59,588 nt of DNA. Origin: Pseudomonas sp. GTDB taxonomy: Bacteria; Pseudomonadota; Gammaproteobacteria; Pseudomonadales; Pseudomonadaceae. This document shows, piece after piece, positions 8,229 to 16,700 of this stretch (positions are counted from its first letter, which is position 1; every line of letters starts with the position of its first letter). The notes under the pieces are model-generated. The model saw only the letters and a program-made list of their open reading frames with translations. It made no database searches and was not told the origin of the DNA. Location of the stretch: NCBI RefSeq assembly GCF_028293835.1, contig NZ_JAQGNX010000023.1, forward strand, positions 1 through 59,588, in the 5' to 3' direction. The translations under genes and the position numbers were made by a program.

Positions 8229-9407
8229 CTAAGCAGACCTGCTCGCCCGGTGTTCAAGCCACTCCGCCATGGACTTGTCTTCGAGCGCATAGGTCCCTCG
8301 GCTGGACTTCCAGACCAGCTCCTTTTCACGCAACGCATCTATGCAGGCTTGAATGGTCTGGGTGCCGGGTACCGTGTCGCTTCCCATCACTTCCAACCGC
8401 TTTCTCACTGCCAATACGGTCGCTTCTGTAAAAGCAGAGAAAGGCTCATTGCTCCGCGAACGTTGCGCCATGACGTCTAACACCGCTCGCTGGGCTAGCG
8501 TCAAATCGTTATAAGAGCTTTCAAAGTCATTCCAGACTCCGGCTCGGATCACTTCCGAGCTATCGCGCAATAATTCACCCAAATTGCTTGCCTCTCCCAG
8601 CTCCAGCGCGACATCGCCGATGATGCTCCTAAGCATTTCGGGCCGACGACCGACCAGTTCGAACGCACGATCAATATCCTCTGCTTCGAACTGATTCATT
8701 TGCGCCAAGTGAGCGTTCAAATGGAGTGTGTAAGCTCTGGTGAACTCTTTTCCCAGCAATGGAAACGGCGTGATACTGGAACCATAAAAAGGCTGGGTTC
8801 GGCTGAGTACCAGATGCGCCAACTTGTCCCGGTTCGAGCCGGTGAATACCAGCTTTAATCCGCCCGCTGCAGTGTCTCTGCCCTGATTAAGCTCATCCCG
8901 CGCAGCCTTGAGTGCGAACATTGCATTGATGCCTGAGTCGGTAGTCAAGGCATGTTGGGCTTCATCAATGACCAGCACGATCATTTTGCTCGAAACGCTC
9001 TGGAGAAGTTCGAGCGCTTGGGTCAGCGTTGCGCCCTCGGGCAATTGTGGCTTGCTGAAATCCCATGAAAGGGTACGCAAAAAGTTGAGCTTTTCGATGC
9101 CCATTGACTTGGCCAGCTTGCGAATACCCTTCTCATGGGGTACCAAAGCACCGGCTATCGCAGCAGTGATTAATTCGGCGGGATCTTTTTGCTTGTTGGC
9201 CCATAAATCGACGTAGATAGCTAGCCACCCGCGCGCCTCACAGGCCGGAATAAGGTCCTCACGAAGAAAAGTGCTTTTACCCGTACGACGTGGAGCCGCA
9301 AGGAATAGACCTGAGGTGTAGTCCTGAAGGCCCGCCCCTACCAAACCCTCAGCGACAGTGGCGGCCAAGGCAGGACGACGAAACACAAAGCCGGTGGACT
9401 TGACCAT
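8229..9407 (-). CDS. Orphan AAA-type ATPase (archaeal-ATPase/STAND-like)
   Basis: 392 aa, cytoplasmic. Walker A is APRRTGKST (Lys44), Walker B is IVLVIDEAQ near residue 148, and a sensor-1-like TGSNRDKL follows. The C-terminal part (about 290-392) looks like a winged-helix domain (LTLAQRAVLDVMAQRS ... ALREKELVWKSSRGTYALED). This matches bacterial relatives of the archaeal ATPase group, which often occur alone, near mobile DNA or in defence and toxin-like settings. No partner gene is next to it. It interrupts the carnitine/dimethylglycine gene block, and an AT-rich promoter with a perfect palindrome lies just upstream, which suggests autoregulation through the winged helix. Function unknown. 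Confidence 0.75.
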   Translation of the reverse strand: MVKSTGFVFRRPALAATVAEGLVGAGLQDYTSGLFLAAPRRTGKSTFLREDLIPACEARGWLAIYVDLWANKQKDPAELITAAIAGALVPHEKGIRKLAKSMGIEKLNFLRTLSWDFSKPQLPEGATLTQALELLQSVSSKMIVLVIDEAQHALTTDSGINAMFALKAARDELNQGRDTAAGGLKLVFTGSNRDKLAHLVLSRTQPFYGSSITPFPLLGKEFTRAYTLHLNAHLAQMNQFEAEDIDRAFELVGRRPEMLRSIIGDVALELGEASNLGELLRDSSEVIRAGVWNDFESSYNDLTLAQRAVLDVMAQRSRSNEPFSAFTEATVLAVRKRLEVMGSDTVPGTQTIQACIDALREKELVWKSSRGTYALEDKSMAEWLEHRASRSA

Positions 9408-9431
9408 GATTTACACTCAATTATCTTGTCT

Positions 9432-9446
9432 ACTATAAATTATAGT
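9432..9446. promoter_or_regulatory. Palindrome in the promoter of the orphan ATPase gene
   Basis: ACTATAA-A-TTATAGT is a perfect 7+1+7 inverted repeat, 25 bases upstream of the ATPase start, in a locally very AT-rich stretch (9415-9475) unlike the GC-rich surroundings. It could be an operator or overlap a -10 element. Candidate only. Confidence 0.45.
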
Positions 9447-9495
9447 GAAGATTATAATCCGGTATAAACCGATGTCAATCCAAACGTGATGCGCG

Positions 9496-10440
9496 CTAAA
9501 CCTTCAACCGCAGCCGATCTTCCCTCGGGCATTTCACAAACCGTCCTTTATAGCTGCGGGTAAAGTACGACGGTGACTCAAAGCCGCAGGCGATGCTGAT
9601 TTCCAGGACGCTCATGTCGGTTTGACGCAGCAACTGCCGGGCTTTTTCCAGGCGCAGGCCGAGATAGAAATTGCTGGGTGTGTCGTTCAAGTACAGTCGG
9701 AACAGCCGCTCTAGCTGACGACGGGTGACTTGAATGCCTTCGGCCAACTGCAAGGTACTGAGCGGCGGTTCGGTGTGTTGCTCCATTTCACCGATGACCT
9801 GCACCAGCTTTTTATTGTTGATGCCGAAGCGCGTGGCGATTTGCATGCGTTGGTGGTCTTTGCGCGGGCGGATACGCCCCAGCACGAATTGCTCGGACAC
9901 TTTTATCGCCAGCTCCGGCCCGTGGGCCTGGCCGATGAGGTCGAGCATCATGTCAATGGACGCCGTGCCGCCGGCAGAAGTGATACGACGCCGGTCGATT
10001 TCGAACAGCTCCTGAGTCACCACCATGTTTGGGTATGACTCTTTGAATGCGTCCAGTGCCTCCCAATGCAACGTGAGGCGATGCCCCTCGAGCAGCCCCG
10101 CTTGAGCCAGCACAAAACTGCCGGTGTCGATGGCGCCCAAGGTCACGCCGTCGTGGTCGAGCCGACGCAGCCAATGTTCCAGCGCGGGGGTGCAAAACTG
10201 CAGCGGTTCAAAACCTGCGACGACCCATAGCGTCGAACCCTTCTTCAGCGGCTCCAACGCGGCATCGGCGTTGACCGACATGCCGTTGCTGGCAATCACT
10301 GCCCCGCCATCCATGCTCAGCACATGCCAACGGTATAACTCGCCGCCGAAACGGTTAGCCACACGCAGCGGTTCGACGGCCGAGACAAAGCCCATGATCG
10401 AGAATCCGGGCATGAGTAAAAAATAGTAATCCTGGGACAT
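9496..10440 (-). CDS. cdhR: Carnitine catabolism regulator CdhR, GlxA/AraC family
   Basis: 314 aa from the ATG at 10438-10440 (MSQDYYFLLMPGFS), the start that matches CdhR-like proteins; another ATG lies 36 bases upstream. Residues 1-190 form a DJ-1/PfpI-like amidotransferase domain (FLLMPGFSIMGFVSAVEPL) that senses ligand without the usual catalytic role. The C-terminal AraC double helix-turn-helix is clear (LSTLQLAEGIQVTRRQLERL and SVLEISIACGFESPSYFTR). It is divergent from caiX-cdhCAB with a 203-base spacer holding a direct repeat. In P. aeruginosa CdhR activates carnitine catabolism in response to carnitine; the same role is inferred from synteny. Confidence 0.88.
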   Translation of the reverse strand: MSQDYYFLLMPGFSIMGFVSAVEPLRVANRFGGELYRWHVLSMDGGAVIASNGMSVNADAALEPLKKGSTLWVVAGFEPLQFCTPALEHWLRRLDHDGVTLGAIDTGSFVLAQAGLLEGHRLTLHWEALDAFKESYPNMVVTQELFEIDRRRITSAGGTASIDMMLDLIGQAHGPELAIKVSEQFVLGRIRPRKDHQRMQIATRFGINNKKLVQVIGEMEQHTEPPLSTLQLAEGIQVTRRQLERLFRLYLNDTPSNFYLGLRLEKARQLLRQTDMSVLEISIACGFESPSYFTRSYKGRFVKCPREDRLRLKV

Positions 10441-10507
10441 CGGGGCGCACTCATCGGGGTAGCGTAAATACCACATACGCCCCTTGTATCAGGACGGCAA
10501 GAGGACA

Positions 10508-10542
10508 GGTCGCTGCTGTGCAAGAGCTGGTCGCCGCTGTGC
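10508..10542 (+). promoter_or_regulatory. Direct repeat, 21-bp period, in the cdhR-caiX intergenic region (candidate CdhR site)
   Basis: GGTCGCTGCTGTGC (10508-10521) and GGTCGCCGCTGTGC (10529-10542) differ at one base and are spaced 21 bp, two helical turns. This is the classic arrangement of an AraC-family operator bound by the two helix-turn-helix motifs of each monomer in tandem. It lies about 100 bases before caiX and 70 bases before cdhR, so it could serve both activation and autoregulation. Assignment to CdhR is inference. Confidence 0.55.
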
Positions 10543-10643
10543 GTTTTTACCGGGCTGCGGCTGCGTAATGTGGCCTCACTGCGCACAAAGACGCCGGCCC
10601 CTATCGCTGTCCCCATAAAAAGAATCTGCCGAGGAAAACCACC

Positions 10644-11591
10644 ATGAAACGACTGATCACCACTTGTTTGCTGGCACTCACCAGCAGCACCTTCATAGCC
10701 GGCAGTGTACTCGCAGCGGACGCACCCGAATGCCAGAACGTGCGTCTTGGCGTCGTTAACTGGACCGACGTCATGGCCACCAGCGCCATGACTCAGGTGT
10801 TACTCGATGGCCTGGGCTACAAAACCAAGCAGACTAGCGCCTCACAACAAATTATTTTCGCCGGCATCCGTGATCAGCGCCTGGACATGTTTCTCGGCTA
10901 CTGGGACCCGCTGATGACCCAGACCATCAGCCCGTTTGTGAAAGCCAATCAGGTTCGCATATTGCCTGATCCGAGCCTCAAAGACGCCCGGGCGACTCTG
11001 GCAGTACCGACTTACCTGGCTGACAAAGGCCTGAAAACCTTCGGCGACATCGCCAAGTTCAAGAAAGAGCTGGGCGGCAAAATCTACGGTATCGAACCTG
11101 GCTCAGGCGCCAATACCCAGATCAAAGACATGATCGCCAAAAACCAGTTCGGTCTTGGCGATTTCCAACTGGTTGAATCAGGCGAAGCCGGAATGCTGTC
11201 GGCAGTCACTCGCGCCGTAAACCGCAACGAAGCCATCGTGTTCTTCGGTTGGGCACCACACCCAATGAACGTCAATCAGAAGATGACCTACCTCACCGGC
11301 AGTGAAAACGCCCTCGGCCCGAACGAAGGCGAAGCCAAAGTCTGGACCGTTACCGCACCGGACTACGCCCAGCGCTGCCCGAACGTCGACAAGCTGCTCA
11401 CCAACCTGACATTCACCGCCGACGACGAGAGCCGGATGATGCAACCGCTGCTGGATCACAAAGATGCAACGGCGTCAGCCAAGCAGTGGCTTAAGGATCA
11501 CCCGCAGGATCTGCAGCGCTGGCTCGCCGGGGTGAAGACCTTTGACGGCAAAGACGCCGCCGCCAACCTGCAACTCACCACCAATCCTTGA
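10644..11591 (+). CDS. caiX: Carnitine-binding periplasmic protein CaiX (OpuAC/ProX type)
   Basis: 315 aa. A signal peptide ending around SVLAADA exports it to the periplasm. The mature part is an OpuAC-type quaternary amine binding domain (VRLGVVNWTDVMATSAM, DMFLGYWDPLM, YGIEPGSGANTQIKDMI, VFFGWAPHPMN), whose aromatic residues usually form the cation-binding cage. There is no permease or ATPase gene alongside. In P. aeruginosa CaiX delivers carnitine to the core ABC transporter CbcWV encoded elsewhere, so the same sharing is likely here. A GAGGA ribosome site precedes the ATG. It is the first gene of the carnitine operon and is separated from cdhC by 101 bases with a hairpin. Confidence 0.88.
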   Translation: MKRLITTCLLALTSSTFIAGSVLAADAPECQNVRLGVVNWTDVMATSAMTQVLLDGLGYKTKQTSASQQIIFAGIRDQRLDMFLGYWDPLMTQTISPFVKANQVRILPDPSLKDARATLAVPTYLADKGLKTFGDIAKFKKELGGKIYGIEPGSGANTQIKDMIAKNQFGLGDFQLVESGEAGMLSAVTRAVNRNEAIVFFGWAPHPMNVNQKMTYLTGSENALGPNEGEAKVWTVTAPDYAQRCPNVDKLLTNLTFTADDESRMMQPLLDHKDATASAKQWLKDHPQDLQRWLAGVKTFDGKDAAANLQLTTNP

Positions 11592-11614
11592 TTTGATCTG
11601 AGCGACCCAACGTT

Positions 11615-11637
11615 CCGCAGCCGATTCCTGGCTGCGG
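11615..11637 (+). other. Intercistronic hairpin between caiX and cdhC
   Basis: CCGCAGCC-GATTCCT-GGCTGCGG is a perfect 8-bp stem with a 7-base loop and no following T-run. It probably does not terminate fully; it could protect the 3' end of caiX mRNA so that the binding protein is made in excess over the enzymes, as is common in binding-protein operons. Confidence 0.55.
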
Positions 11638-11692
11638 TGCGGGCTACTACGCCTCTCAGAAAATATTTTAACCAGCCTGTAAGGAATCTGAA

Positions 11693-12580
11693 ATGAACCA
11701 TGACGTCATCATCACCTGCGCACTCACCGGTGCTGGCGACACGACCGGGAGAAGCCACCTTGTCCCGATCACTCCGAAACAAATCGCTGCCGCTGCGGTT
11801 GAAGCCGCCAAGGCTGGCGCGACCGTGGTTCATTGCCATGTTCGCGACCCCGAAACCGGTAAATTCAGCCGTGACGTAGCGCTGTACCGCGAAGTGATGG
11901 AGCGTATTCGCGAAGCTGACATCGACATTATCGTCAACCTGACAGCGGGCATGGGCGGCGACCTGGAGATCGGCGCTGGCGAAAAGCCAATGGAGTTTGG
12001 CCCTAACACAGACTTGATCGGCCCTCTGGCCCGTCTGGCGCACGTTGAAGCGCTGCTGCCAGAAATTTGCACGCTGGATTGCGGCACCCTGAATTTCGGC
12101 GACGGCGACACTATTTACGTGTCCACTCCAGCCCAACTGCGCGCTGGCGCCAAACGCATTCAAGAGCTGGGCGTGAAAGCCGAGCTGGAAATTTTCGACA
12201 CCGGTCACCTGTGGTTCGCCAAACAAATGATCAAGGAAGGCTTGCTCGACGACCCTCTCTTCCAGCTGTGCCTGGGAATTCCATGGGGCGCACCGGCCGA
12301 CACCACCACCATGAAAGCCATGGTCGACAACTTGCCGGAAAATGCTGTGTGGGCTGGCTTCGGGATTGGCCGCATGCAAATGCCCATGGCGGCGCAAGCG
12401 GTATTGCTCGGCGGCAACGTGCGGGTCGGCCTGGAAGACAACATCTGGCTGGATCGCGGTGTGCTGGCGAGCAATGGCGCACTGGTCGAACGTGCCTCTG
12501 AAATCCTCAGCCGCCTCGGCGCCCGGGTCATGACCCCAGCGGAGGGCCGCATCAAAATGGGCCTGACCAAGCGCGGCTGA
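11693..12580 (+). CDS. cdhC: Dehydrocarnitine:acetyl-CoA cleavage enzyme CdhC (DUF849/BKACE)
   Basis: 295 aa with the DUF849 TIM barrel: [13 protein letters not shown] at the start, [15 protein letters not shown] with metal-binding His-x-His, VNLTAGMGG, and [13 protein letters not shown]. These enzymes cleave beta-keto acids with acetyl-CoA. The carnitine-linked group converts 3-dehydrocarnitine plus acetyl-CoA to betainyl-CoA and acetoacetate. An AAGGA site precedes the ATG. It lies between caiX and cdhA, as in P. aeruginosa (PA5387), and thus catalyses the second step after CdhA. Confidence 0.9.
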   Translation: MNHDVIITCALTGAGDTTGRSHLVPITPKQIAAAAVEAAKAGATVVHCHVRDPETGKFSRDVALYREVMERIREADIDIIVNLTAGMGGDLEIGAGEKPMEFGPNTDLIGPLARLAHVEALLPEICTLDCGTLNFGDGDTIYVSTPAQLRAGAKRIQELGVKAELEIFDTGHLWFAKQMIKEGLLDDPLFQLCLGIPWGAPADTTTMKAMVDNLPENAVWAGFGIGRMQMPMAAQAVLLGGNVRVGLEDNIWLDRGVLASNGALVERASEILSRLGARVMTPAEGRIKMGLTKRG

Positions 12581-12590
12581 TGCAATTCCC

Positions 12591-12669
12591 TGTAGGAGCC
12601 AACCTGTTGGCGAGGCGGTCTGTCAGGCACACCGCATAAGCCTTCTCGCCAACAAGTTGGCTCCTACAG
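12591..12669. repeat. Palindromic repeat inside the carnitine operon (GGAGCCAAC family)
   Basis: TGTAGGAGCCAACCTGTTGG at the left and its inverted copy CCAACAAGTTGGCTCCTACA at the right bracket a GGCGAGGCGG/CCTTCTCGCC stem. The whole element folds as a long hairpin and fills most of the cdhC-cdhA gap. Other copies or fragments lie at 15385, 24527, 26869, 36952, 40793, 43813, 51348 and 52719. Confidence 0.9.
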
Positions 12670-12695
12670 ATCCTTATCTTCTTCAGGAACTCACG

Positions 12696-13661
12696 ATGAC
12701 TTTCATCACTGACATCAAAACTTTCGCCGCCCTCGGCAGTGGCGTTATCGGCAGCGGCTGGGTATCACGTGCGCTGGCTCATGGCCTGGACGTTGTGGCG
12801 TGGGACCCGGCGCCAGGCGCAGAAGCGGCGCTGCGTAAACGCGTGGCCAATGCCTGGCCCGCTTTGACACAAAACGGCCTGGCCGAAGGCGCGTCGCAAG
12901 ATCGCCTGCGCTTCGTTGCGACCATCGAAGAATGCGTGCGCGATGCCGATTTCATTCAAGAAAGCGCGCCTGAACGCCTGGACCTGAAGCTTGAGCTGCA
13001 TGCGAAAATCAGTGCGGCGGCCAAGCCTGACGCGCTGATTGGCTCCAGCACTTCCGGCCTGTTGCCTAGCGATTTTTACGAAGGCGCAACTCACCCGGAG
13101 CGCTGCGTCGTCGGTCACCCGTTCAACCCGGTTTACTTGCTGCCACTGGTTGAAGTCGTCGGTGGCAAAAACACCGCCCCTGAAGCCGTGCAAGCCGCGA
13201 TTACTGTTTATAAATCGTTGGGCATGCGTCCGCTGCATGTGCGCAAGGAAGTGCCCGGCTTTATCGCCGACCGTTTGCTTGAAGCGTTGTGGCGAGAAGC
13301 GCTGCACTTGGTCAACGACGGCGTCGCTACCACCGGGGAAATCGATGATGCGATCCGCTTCGGGGCTGGTCTACGCTGGTCCTTCATGGGCACCTTCCTG
13401 ACTTACACCCTGGCGGGTGGCGATGCGGGCATGCGTCACTTCATGGCCCAATTTGGCCCGGCATTGAAACTGCCGTGGACCTACCTGCCAGCGCCGGAGC
13501 TGACCGACAAGCTGATCGACGATGTGGTGGACGGCACCACTGAACAACTGGGCGATCACAGCATCGCCGCACTGGAACGCTATCGCGACGACTGCCTGAT
13601 GGCCGTGCTTGAAGCCGTTAAGGTGACCAAAGCCAAACACGGAATGGCGTTTAGCGATTGA
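12696..13661 (+). CDS. cdhA: L-carnitine 3-dehydrogenase
   Basis: 321 aa from the ATG at 12696, chosen because AGGA lies 8 bases upstream. The N-terminus is an NAD-binding Rossmann domain of the 3-hydroxyacyl-CoA dehydrogenase family ([17 protein letters not shown]). It is followed by [11 protein letters not shown] and [17 protein letters not shown], the catalytic His region, and a C-terminal dimerisation domain. It oxidises L-carnitine to 3-dehydrocarnitine with NAD. Its length and neighbours (cdhC before, cdhB after) fit the carnitine dehydrogenase subgroup, not fatty acid beta-oxidation. In some species CdhA is fused with the thioesterase; here they are separate genes 49 bases apart. Confidence 0.92.
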   Translation: MTFITDIKTFAALGSGVIGSGWVSRALAHGLDVVAWDPAPGAEAALRKRVANAWPALTQNGLAEGASQDRLRFVATIEECVRDADFIQESAPERLDLKLELHAKISAAAKPDALIGSSTSGLLPSDFYEGATHPERCVVGHPFNPVYLLPLVEVVGGKNTAPEAVQAAITVYKSLGMRPLHVRKEVPGFIADRLLEALWREALHLVNDGVATTGEIDDAIRFGAGLRWSFMGTFLTYTLAGGDAGMRHFMAQFGPALKLPWTYLPAPELTDKLIDDVVDGTTEQLGDHSIAALERYRDDCLMAVLEAVKVTKAKHGMAFSD

Positions 13662-13710
13662 TGCCGTTCTAAGGAAACCCGAACGCTCCCAGACTCAATA
13701 TGAGACACCC

Positions 13711-14181
13711 ATGCCAGCACTCACCACTTACAAAACCCCAATCCTCGCCGATTGGGTTGATTACAACGGGCATCTGCGAGATGCGTTTTATCTGTTGATT
13801 TTCAGCTATGCCACCGACGCGTTCATGGACCGCTTGGGTTTGGACAGCAGTAATCGCGAAGCCAGCGGCAATTCGTTGTTCACCCTTGAGTGCCATCTCA
13901 ATTACCTGCACGAAGTGAAGCTGGGTGAAGAGGTCGAAGTCCGTACGCAAATCGTCGGTCATGACCGCAAACGCGTGCATCTCTACCACAGCCTGTACAA
14001 ACCCGGCAGTGATGACGCCTTGGCAGCCAACGAGCAAATGTTATTACACGTCGACTTGGCGGGCCCCCGCTCGGCGCCTTTCAGCGAGACGGTGCTTAAT
14101 ACCTTGCTGGCCCTGGCCGAAGATCAGAAGGACCTGCCGAAACCGGTATGGATTGGCCGCGTGATCGCCCTTCCCGCCTGA
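13711..14181 (+). CDS. cdhB: Betainyl-CoA thioesterase
   Basis: 156 aa hotdog-fold thioesterase of the 4HBT group: VDYNGHLRDAFYLLIFSYATD near the N-terminus carries the usual Asp/Asn-Gly-His region, followed by LEVEVRTQIVG-like strands (LGEEVEVRTQIVGHD). It would hydrolyse betainyl-CoA, the product of CdhC, to glycine betaine and CoA, completing carnitine to glycine betaine. It follows cdhA closely and its TGA is in the same frame as the next gene, with a 27-base gap, so the two are very probably co-transcribed. Confidence 0.87.
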   Translation: MPALTTYKTPILADWVDYNGHLRDAFYLLIFSYATDAFMDRLGLDSSNREASGNSLFTLECHLNYLHEVKLGEEVEVRTQIVGHDRKRVHLYHSLYKPGSDDALAANEQMLLHVDLAGPRSAPFSETVLNTLLALAEDQKDLPKPVWIGRVIALPA

Positions 14182-14208
14182 GCCACACACAACGAAAAGG
14201 ACCTGGCC

Positions 14209-15369
14209 ATCAACACTTCAGCCTTCGCAGATTTCCGCAGCTATCCGCTGATCAGTGCGCTGGTCGCCGTTCAACCTTTGGCTGATCGGCTGCACGTGCA
14301 GTGGGCCGACGGCCGCAACAGTCCGTTCCACCATCAATGGCTGCGGGACAACTGCGCTTGTTCCGATTGCGTTCACAGCGTGACCCGGGAACAGGTGCTG
14401 GAGATTGTCGACATCCCCGACGATCTGGTGCCGAACGCCAGTTTCATCGACCCCAAAGGCTGCTTGTGTGTGGATTGGCATGACGGCCACCAGAGCCGTT
14501 TCGATCCGGGCTGGCTGCGTGCCCATGCGTATGACGATGAATCGCGCGCCGAACGACTGGCGGCCAAACCCCGCAGCCAGCTGTGGACCGCCAACCTGTC
14601 GCTGCCCGTCTTCGATTACCAAGCGATCATGGACGACACGCCAACCTTGCTCAACTGGCTGTTGGCCCTGCGGGATGTCGGCCTGAGCCAAGTTCGCGGC
14701 ATGCCCACCGAGCCCGATTCAATGGCGCTTATTGCGCGGCGGATTTCCTTTATTCGCGAGAGTAACTTCGGCGTGCTGTTCAACGTGCGCTCGAAGGCCA
14801 ATGCCGACAGCAACGCCTATACCGCATTTAATTTGCCGTTGCACAGCGACCTGCCAACCCGCGAGCTGCAACCAGGTCTGCAATTTCTGCATTGCCTGGT
14901 GAATGATGCGGTGGGTGGCGAAAGCATATTCGTCGATGGGTTTGCCATCGCCGACGCGCTGCGATGGGAAGACCCGGAAGCCTTTCGCAGCTTGTGCGAG
15001 ATCCCGGTGGAGTTTCGCAATAAGGATCGCCACAGCGATTACCGCTGCCAGGCACCGATTATTGCCCTCGACTTATCCGGGCAGGTGAGTGAAATTCGCA
15101 TGGCCAACTTCTTGCGCGGCCCGTTCGACGCACCTGCTGCGCAAATGCCCGGGTTGTATCGGGCTTATCGACGTCTTATTGCCATGACCCGACAGGAGCG
15201 TTTTCGAATAATTGCGCGGTTGAATCCCGGAGAGATGTGGTGCTTCGACAACCGCCGTACCCTGCATGCACGCAATGCATTTGACCCAACGTCCGGCGCC
15301 CGGCACTTTCAGGGTTGCTACATTGATAGGGATGAATTGTTGTCGCGGATATTGGTGTTGCAGCGATGA
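14209..15369 (+). CDS. Gamma-butyrobetaine hydroxylase (2-oxoglutarate/Fe(II) dioxygenase) with an apparent ATC start
   Basis: 386 aa if started at 14209. It hydroxylates gamma-butyrobetaine to L-carnitine. The N-terminal zinc domain is visible (NCACSDC, Cys49/51/54), then the TauD-like double-stranded helix with iron ligands in LHSDLPTRELQPG (HxD) and TLHARNAFDP (distal His), and the conserved end YIDRDELLSRILVLQR. Homologous proteins begin MN followed by ADFRTFPLISPLA-like sequence. Here that alignment starts at ATC AAC, with AAGGA 7 bases upstream; there is no in-frame ATG, GTG or TTG nearby. The other options are CTG at 14203 and TTG at 14278, and the latter would remove conserved residues. 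Product is immediately used by the upstream carnitine operon. Confidence 0.88.
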   Translation: MNTSAFADFRSYPLISALVAVQPLADRLHVQWADGRNSPFHHQWLRDNCACSDCVHSVTREQVLEIVDIPDDLVPNASFIDPKGCLCVDWHDGHQSRFDPGWLRAHAYDDESRAERLAAKPRSQLWTANLSLPVFDYQAIMDDTPTLLNWLLALRDVGLSQVRGMPTEPDSMALIARRISFIRESNFGVLFNVRSKANADSNAYTAFNLPLHSDLPTRELQPGLQFLHCLVNDAVGGESIFVDGFAIADALRWEDPEAFRSLCEIPVEFRNKDRHSDYRCQAPIIALDLSGQVSEIRMANFLRGPFDAPAAQMPGLYRAYRRLIAMTRQERFRIIARLNPGEMWCFDNRRTLHARNAFDPTSGARHFQGCYIDRDELLSRILVLQR

Positions 15370-15384
15370 ATCGTGCCGAAAACC

Positions 15385-15463
15385 TGTAGGAGCCAACTTG
15401 TTGGCGAAGGGATTAATGCGGTGTGTCAGGCGCATTGTCTCGCCAACAAGTTGGCTCCCACAG
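15385..15463. repeat. Palindromic repeat, GGAGCCAAC family
   Basis: TGTAGGAGCCAACTTGTTGG and the inverted TCGCCAACAAGTTGGCTCCC bracket a short stem. It lies between the end of the hydroxylase gene and the terminator shared with fba. Confidence 0.9.
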
Positions 15464-15468
15464 AAATC

Positions 15469-15497
15469 AAAAAACCCGCATCGCTGCGGGTTTTTTT
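15469..15497. terminator. Bidirectional rho-independent terminator
   Basis: AAAAAACCCGCA-TC-GCTGCGGGTTTTTTT-type hairpin: the stem ACCCGCA/TGCGGGT is flanked by A- and T-runs, so it can stop transcription from the carnitine operon on the plus strand and from fba on the minus strand. Confidence 0.85.
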
Positions 15498-15511
15498 CAA
15501 TCAACCAAAAC

Positions 15512-16576
15512 TCAGTTGACCTTGGCTTTCAACTCGCCAGCCGCGTAACGCTGGTACATTTTTTCCAGCGAGATTGGCTTGATTTTGGATGCGTTGCCTG
15601 CGGTGCCGAACGCTTCGTAGCGGGCAATGCAGATGTCGCGCATGGCAATGATGGTCGCACCGAAGAATTTACGTGGGTCAAATTCGCTCGGGTTGGTGGC
15701 CATCAAACGGCGGATTGCGCCAGTGGATGCCAGACGCAGGTCGGTGTCGATGTTGACCTTACGCACGCCGTATTTGATGCCTTCAACGATTTCTTCAACC
15801 GGTACGCCGTAGGTTTCTTTGATGTCGCCGCCGTATTCGTTGATGATCTTCAGCCACTCTTGCGGGACCGAAGACGAACCGTGCATCACCAAGTGAGTGT
15901 TCGGGATACGTGCGTGGATGGCTTTGATGCGGTCAATCGCCAAGGTGTCGCCGGTAGGCGGCTTGGTAAACTTGTAAGCGCCGTGGCTGGTACCGATGGC
16001 AATGGCCAAGGCATCTACCTGCGTCTTCTTCACGAAGTCAGCCGCTTCTTCCGGGTCGGTCAGCAGTTGGCTGTGATCAAGCACGCCCTCTGCGCCAACG
16101 CCGTCTTCTTCGCCAGCCATGCCGGTTTCCAGCGAACCCAGGCAGCCCAACTCGCCTTCAACCGAAACGCCACAGGCATGCGCCATGGCCACGGTCTGTT
16201 GGGTCACGCGTACGTTGTACTCGTAATCAGTCGGGGTCTTGCCGTCTTCGGCCAGGGAGCCGTCCATCATCACCGAGCTGAAGCCCAGTTGAATCGAACG
16301 CTGGCAAATGTCAGGGCTGGTGCCGTGGTCCTGGTGCATGACCACCGGGATGTGCGGGAACTCTTCAATGGCAGCGAGAATCAAGTGACGCAGGAAAGGA
16401 GCACCCGCGTATTTACGCGCACCGGCTGAAGCCTGAACGATCACCGGGGAATTGGTCTTGTCAGCCGCTTCCATAATGGCGCGCATCTGTTCCAGGTTGT
16501 TGACGTTGAAGGCGGGGACGCCGTAGCCGAATTCGGCTGCGTGGTCCAACATCTGGCGCATGCTGATAAGTGCCAT
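15512..16576 (-). CDS. fba: Fructose-bisphosphate aldolase, class II
   Basis: 354 aa. Class II zinc aldolase: [19 protein letters not shown], the zinc-binding [34 protein letters not shown] and [10 protein letters not shown]. It interconverts fructose-1,6-bisphosphate with dihydroxyacetone phosphate and glyceraldehyde-3-phosphate, used mainly in gluconeogenesis in pseudomonads. It is the last gene of the tktA-epd-pgk-lipoprotein-fba block, with a 124-base gap in front, and probably also has its own promoter. A GAGAGAG ribosome site precedes the ATG. Confidence 0.95.
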   Translation of the reverse strand: MALISMRQMLDHAAEFGYGVPAFNVNNLEQMRAIMEAADKTNSPVIVQASAGARKYAGAPFLRHLILAAIEEFPHIPVVMHQDHGTSPDICQRSIQLGFSSVMMDGSLAEDGKTPTDYEYNVRVTQQTVAMAHACGVSVEGELGCLGSLETGMAGEEDGVGAEGVLDHSQLLTDPEEAADFVKKTQVDALAIAIGTSHGAYKFTKPPTGDTLAIDRIKAIHARIPNTHLVMHGSSSVPQEWLKIINEYGGDIKETYGVPVEEIVEGIKYGVRKVNIDTDLRLASTGAIRRLMATNPSEFDPRKFFGATIIAMRDICIARYEAFGTAGNASKIKPISLEKMYQRYAAGELKAKVN

Positions 16577-16700
16577 TTTAGGTCTCTCTCCCGGTAAGTC
16601 GATAATCGTGCGAGCCTGCCTGATCGGCGGCTGCGGTTCAATTTTTGCGCATCTTACACGCTAAGCGCGCGTATTCGGTCCCGAACAACAGCGGCTCTGG

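Noticed and set aside
15266..16429. Open frame on the plus strand covering the repeat and the antisense of fba
   Set aside because: Crosses a terminator and a palindromic repeat and overlaps fba completely.
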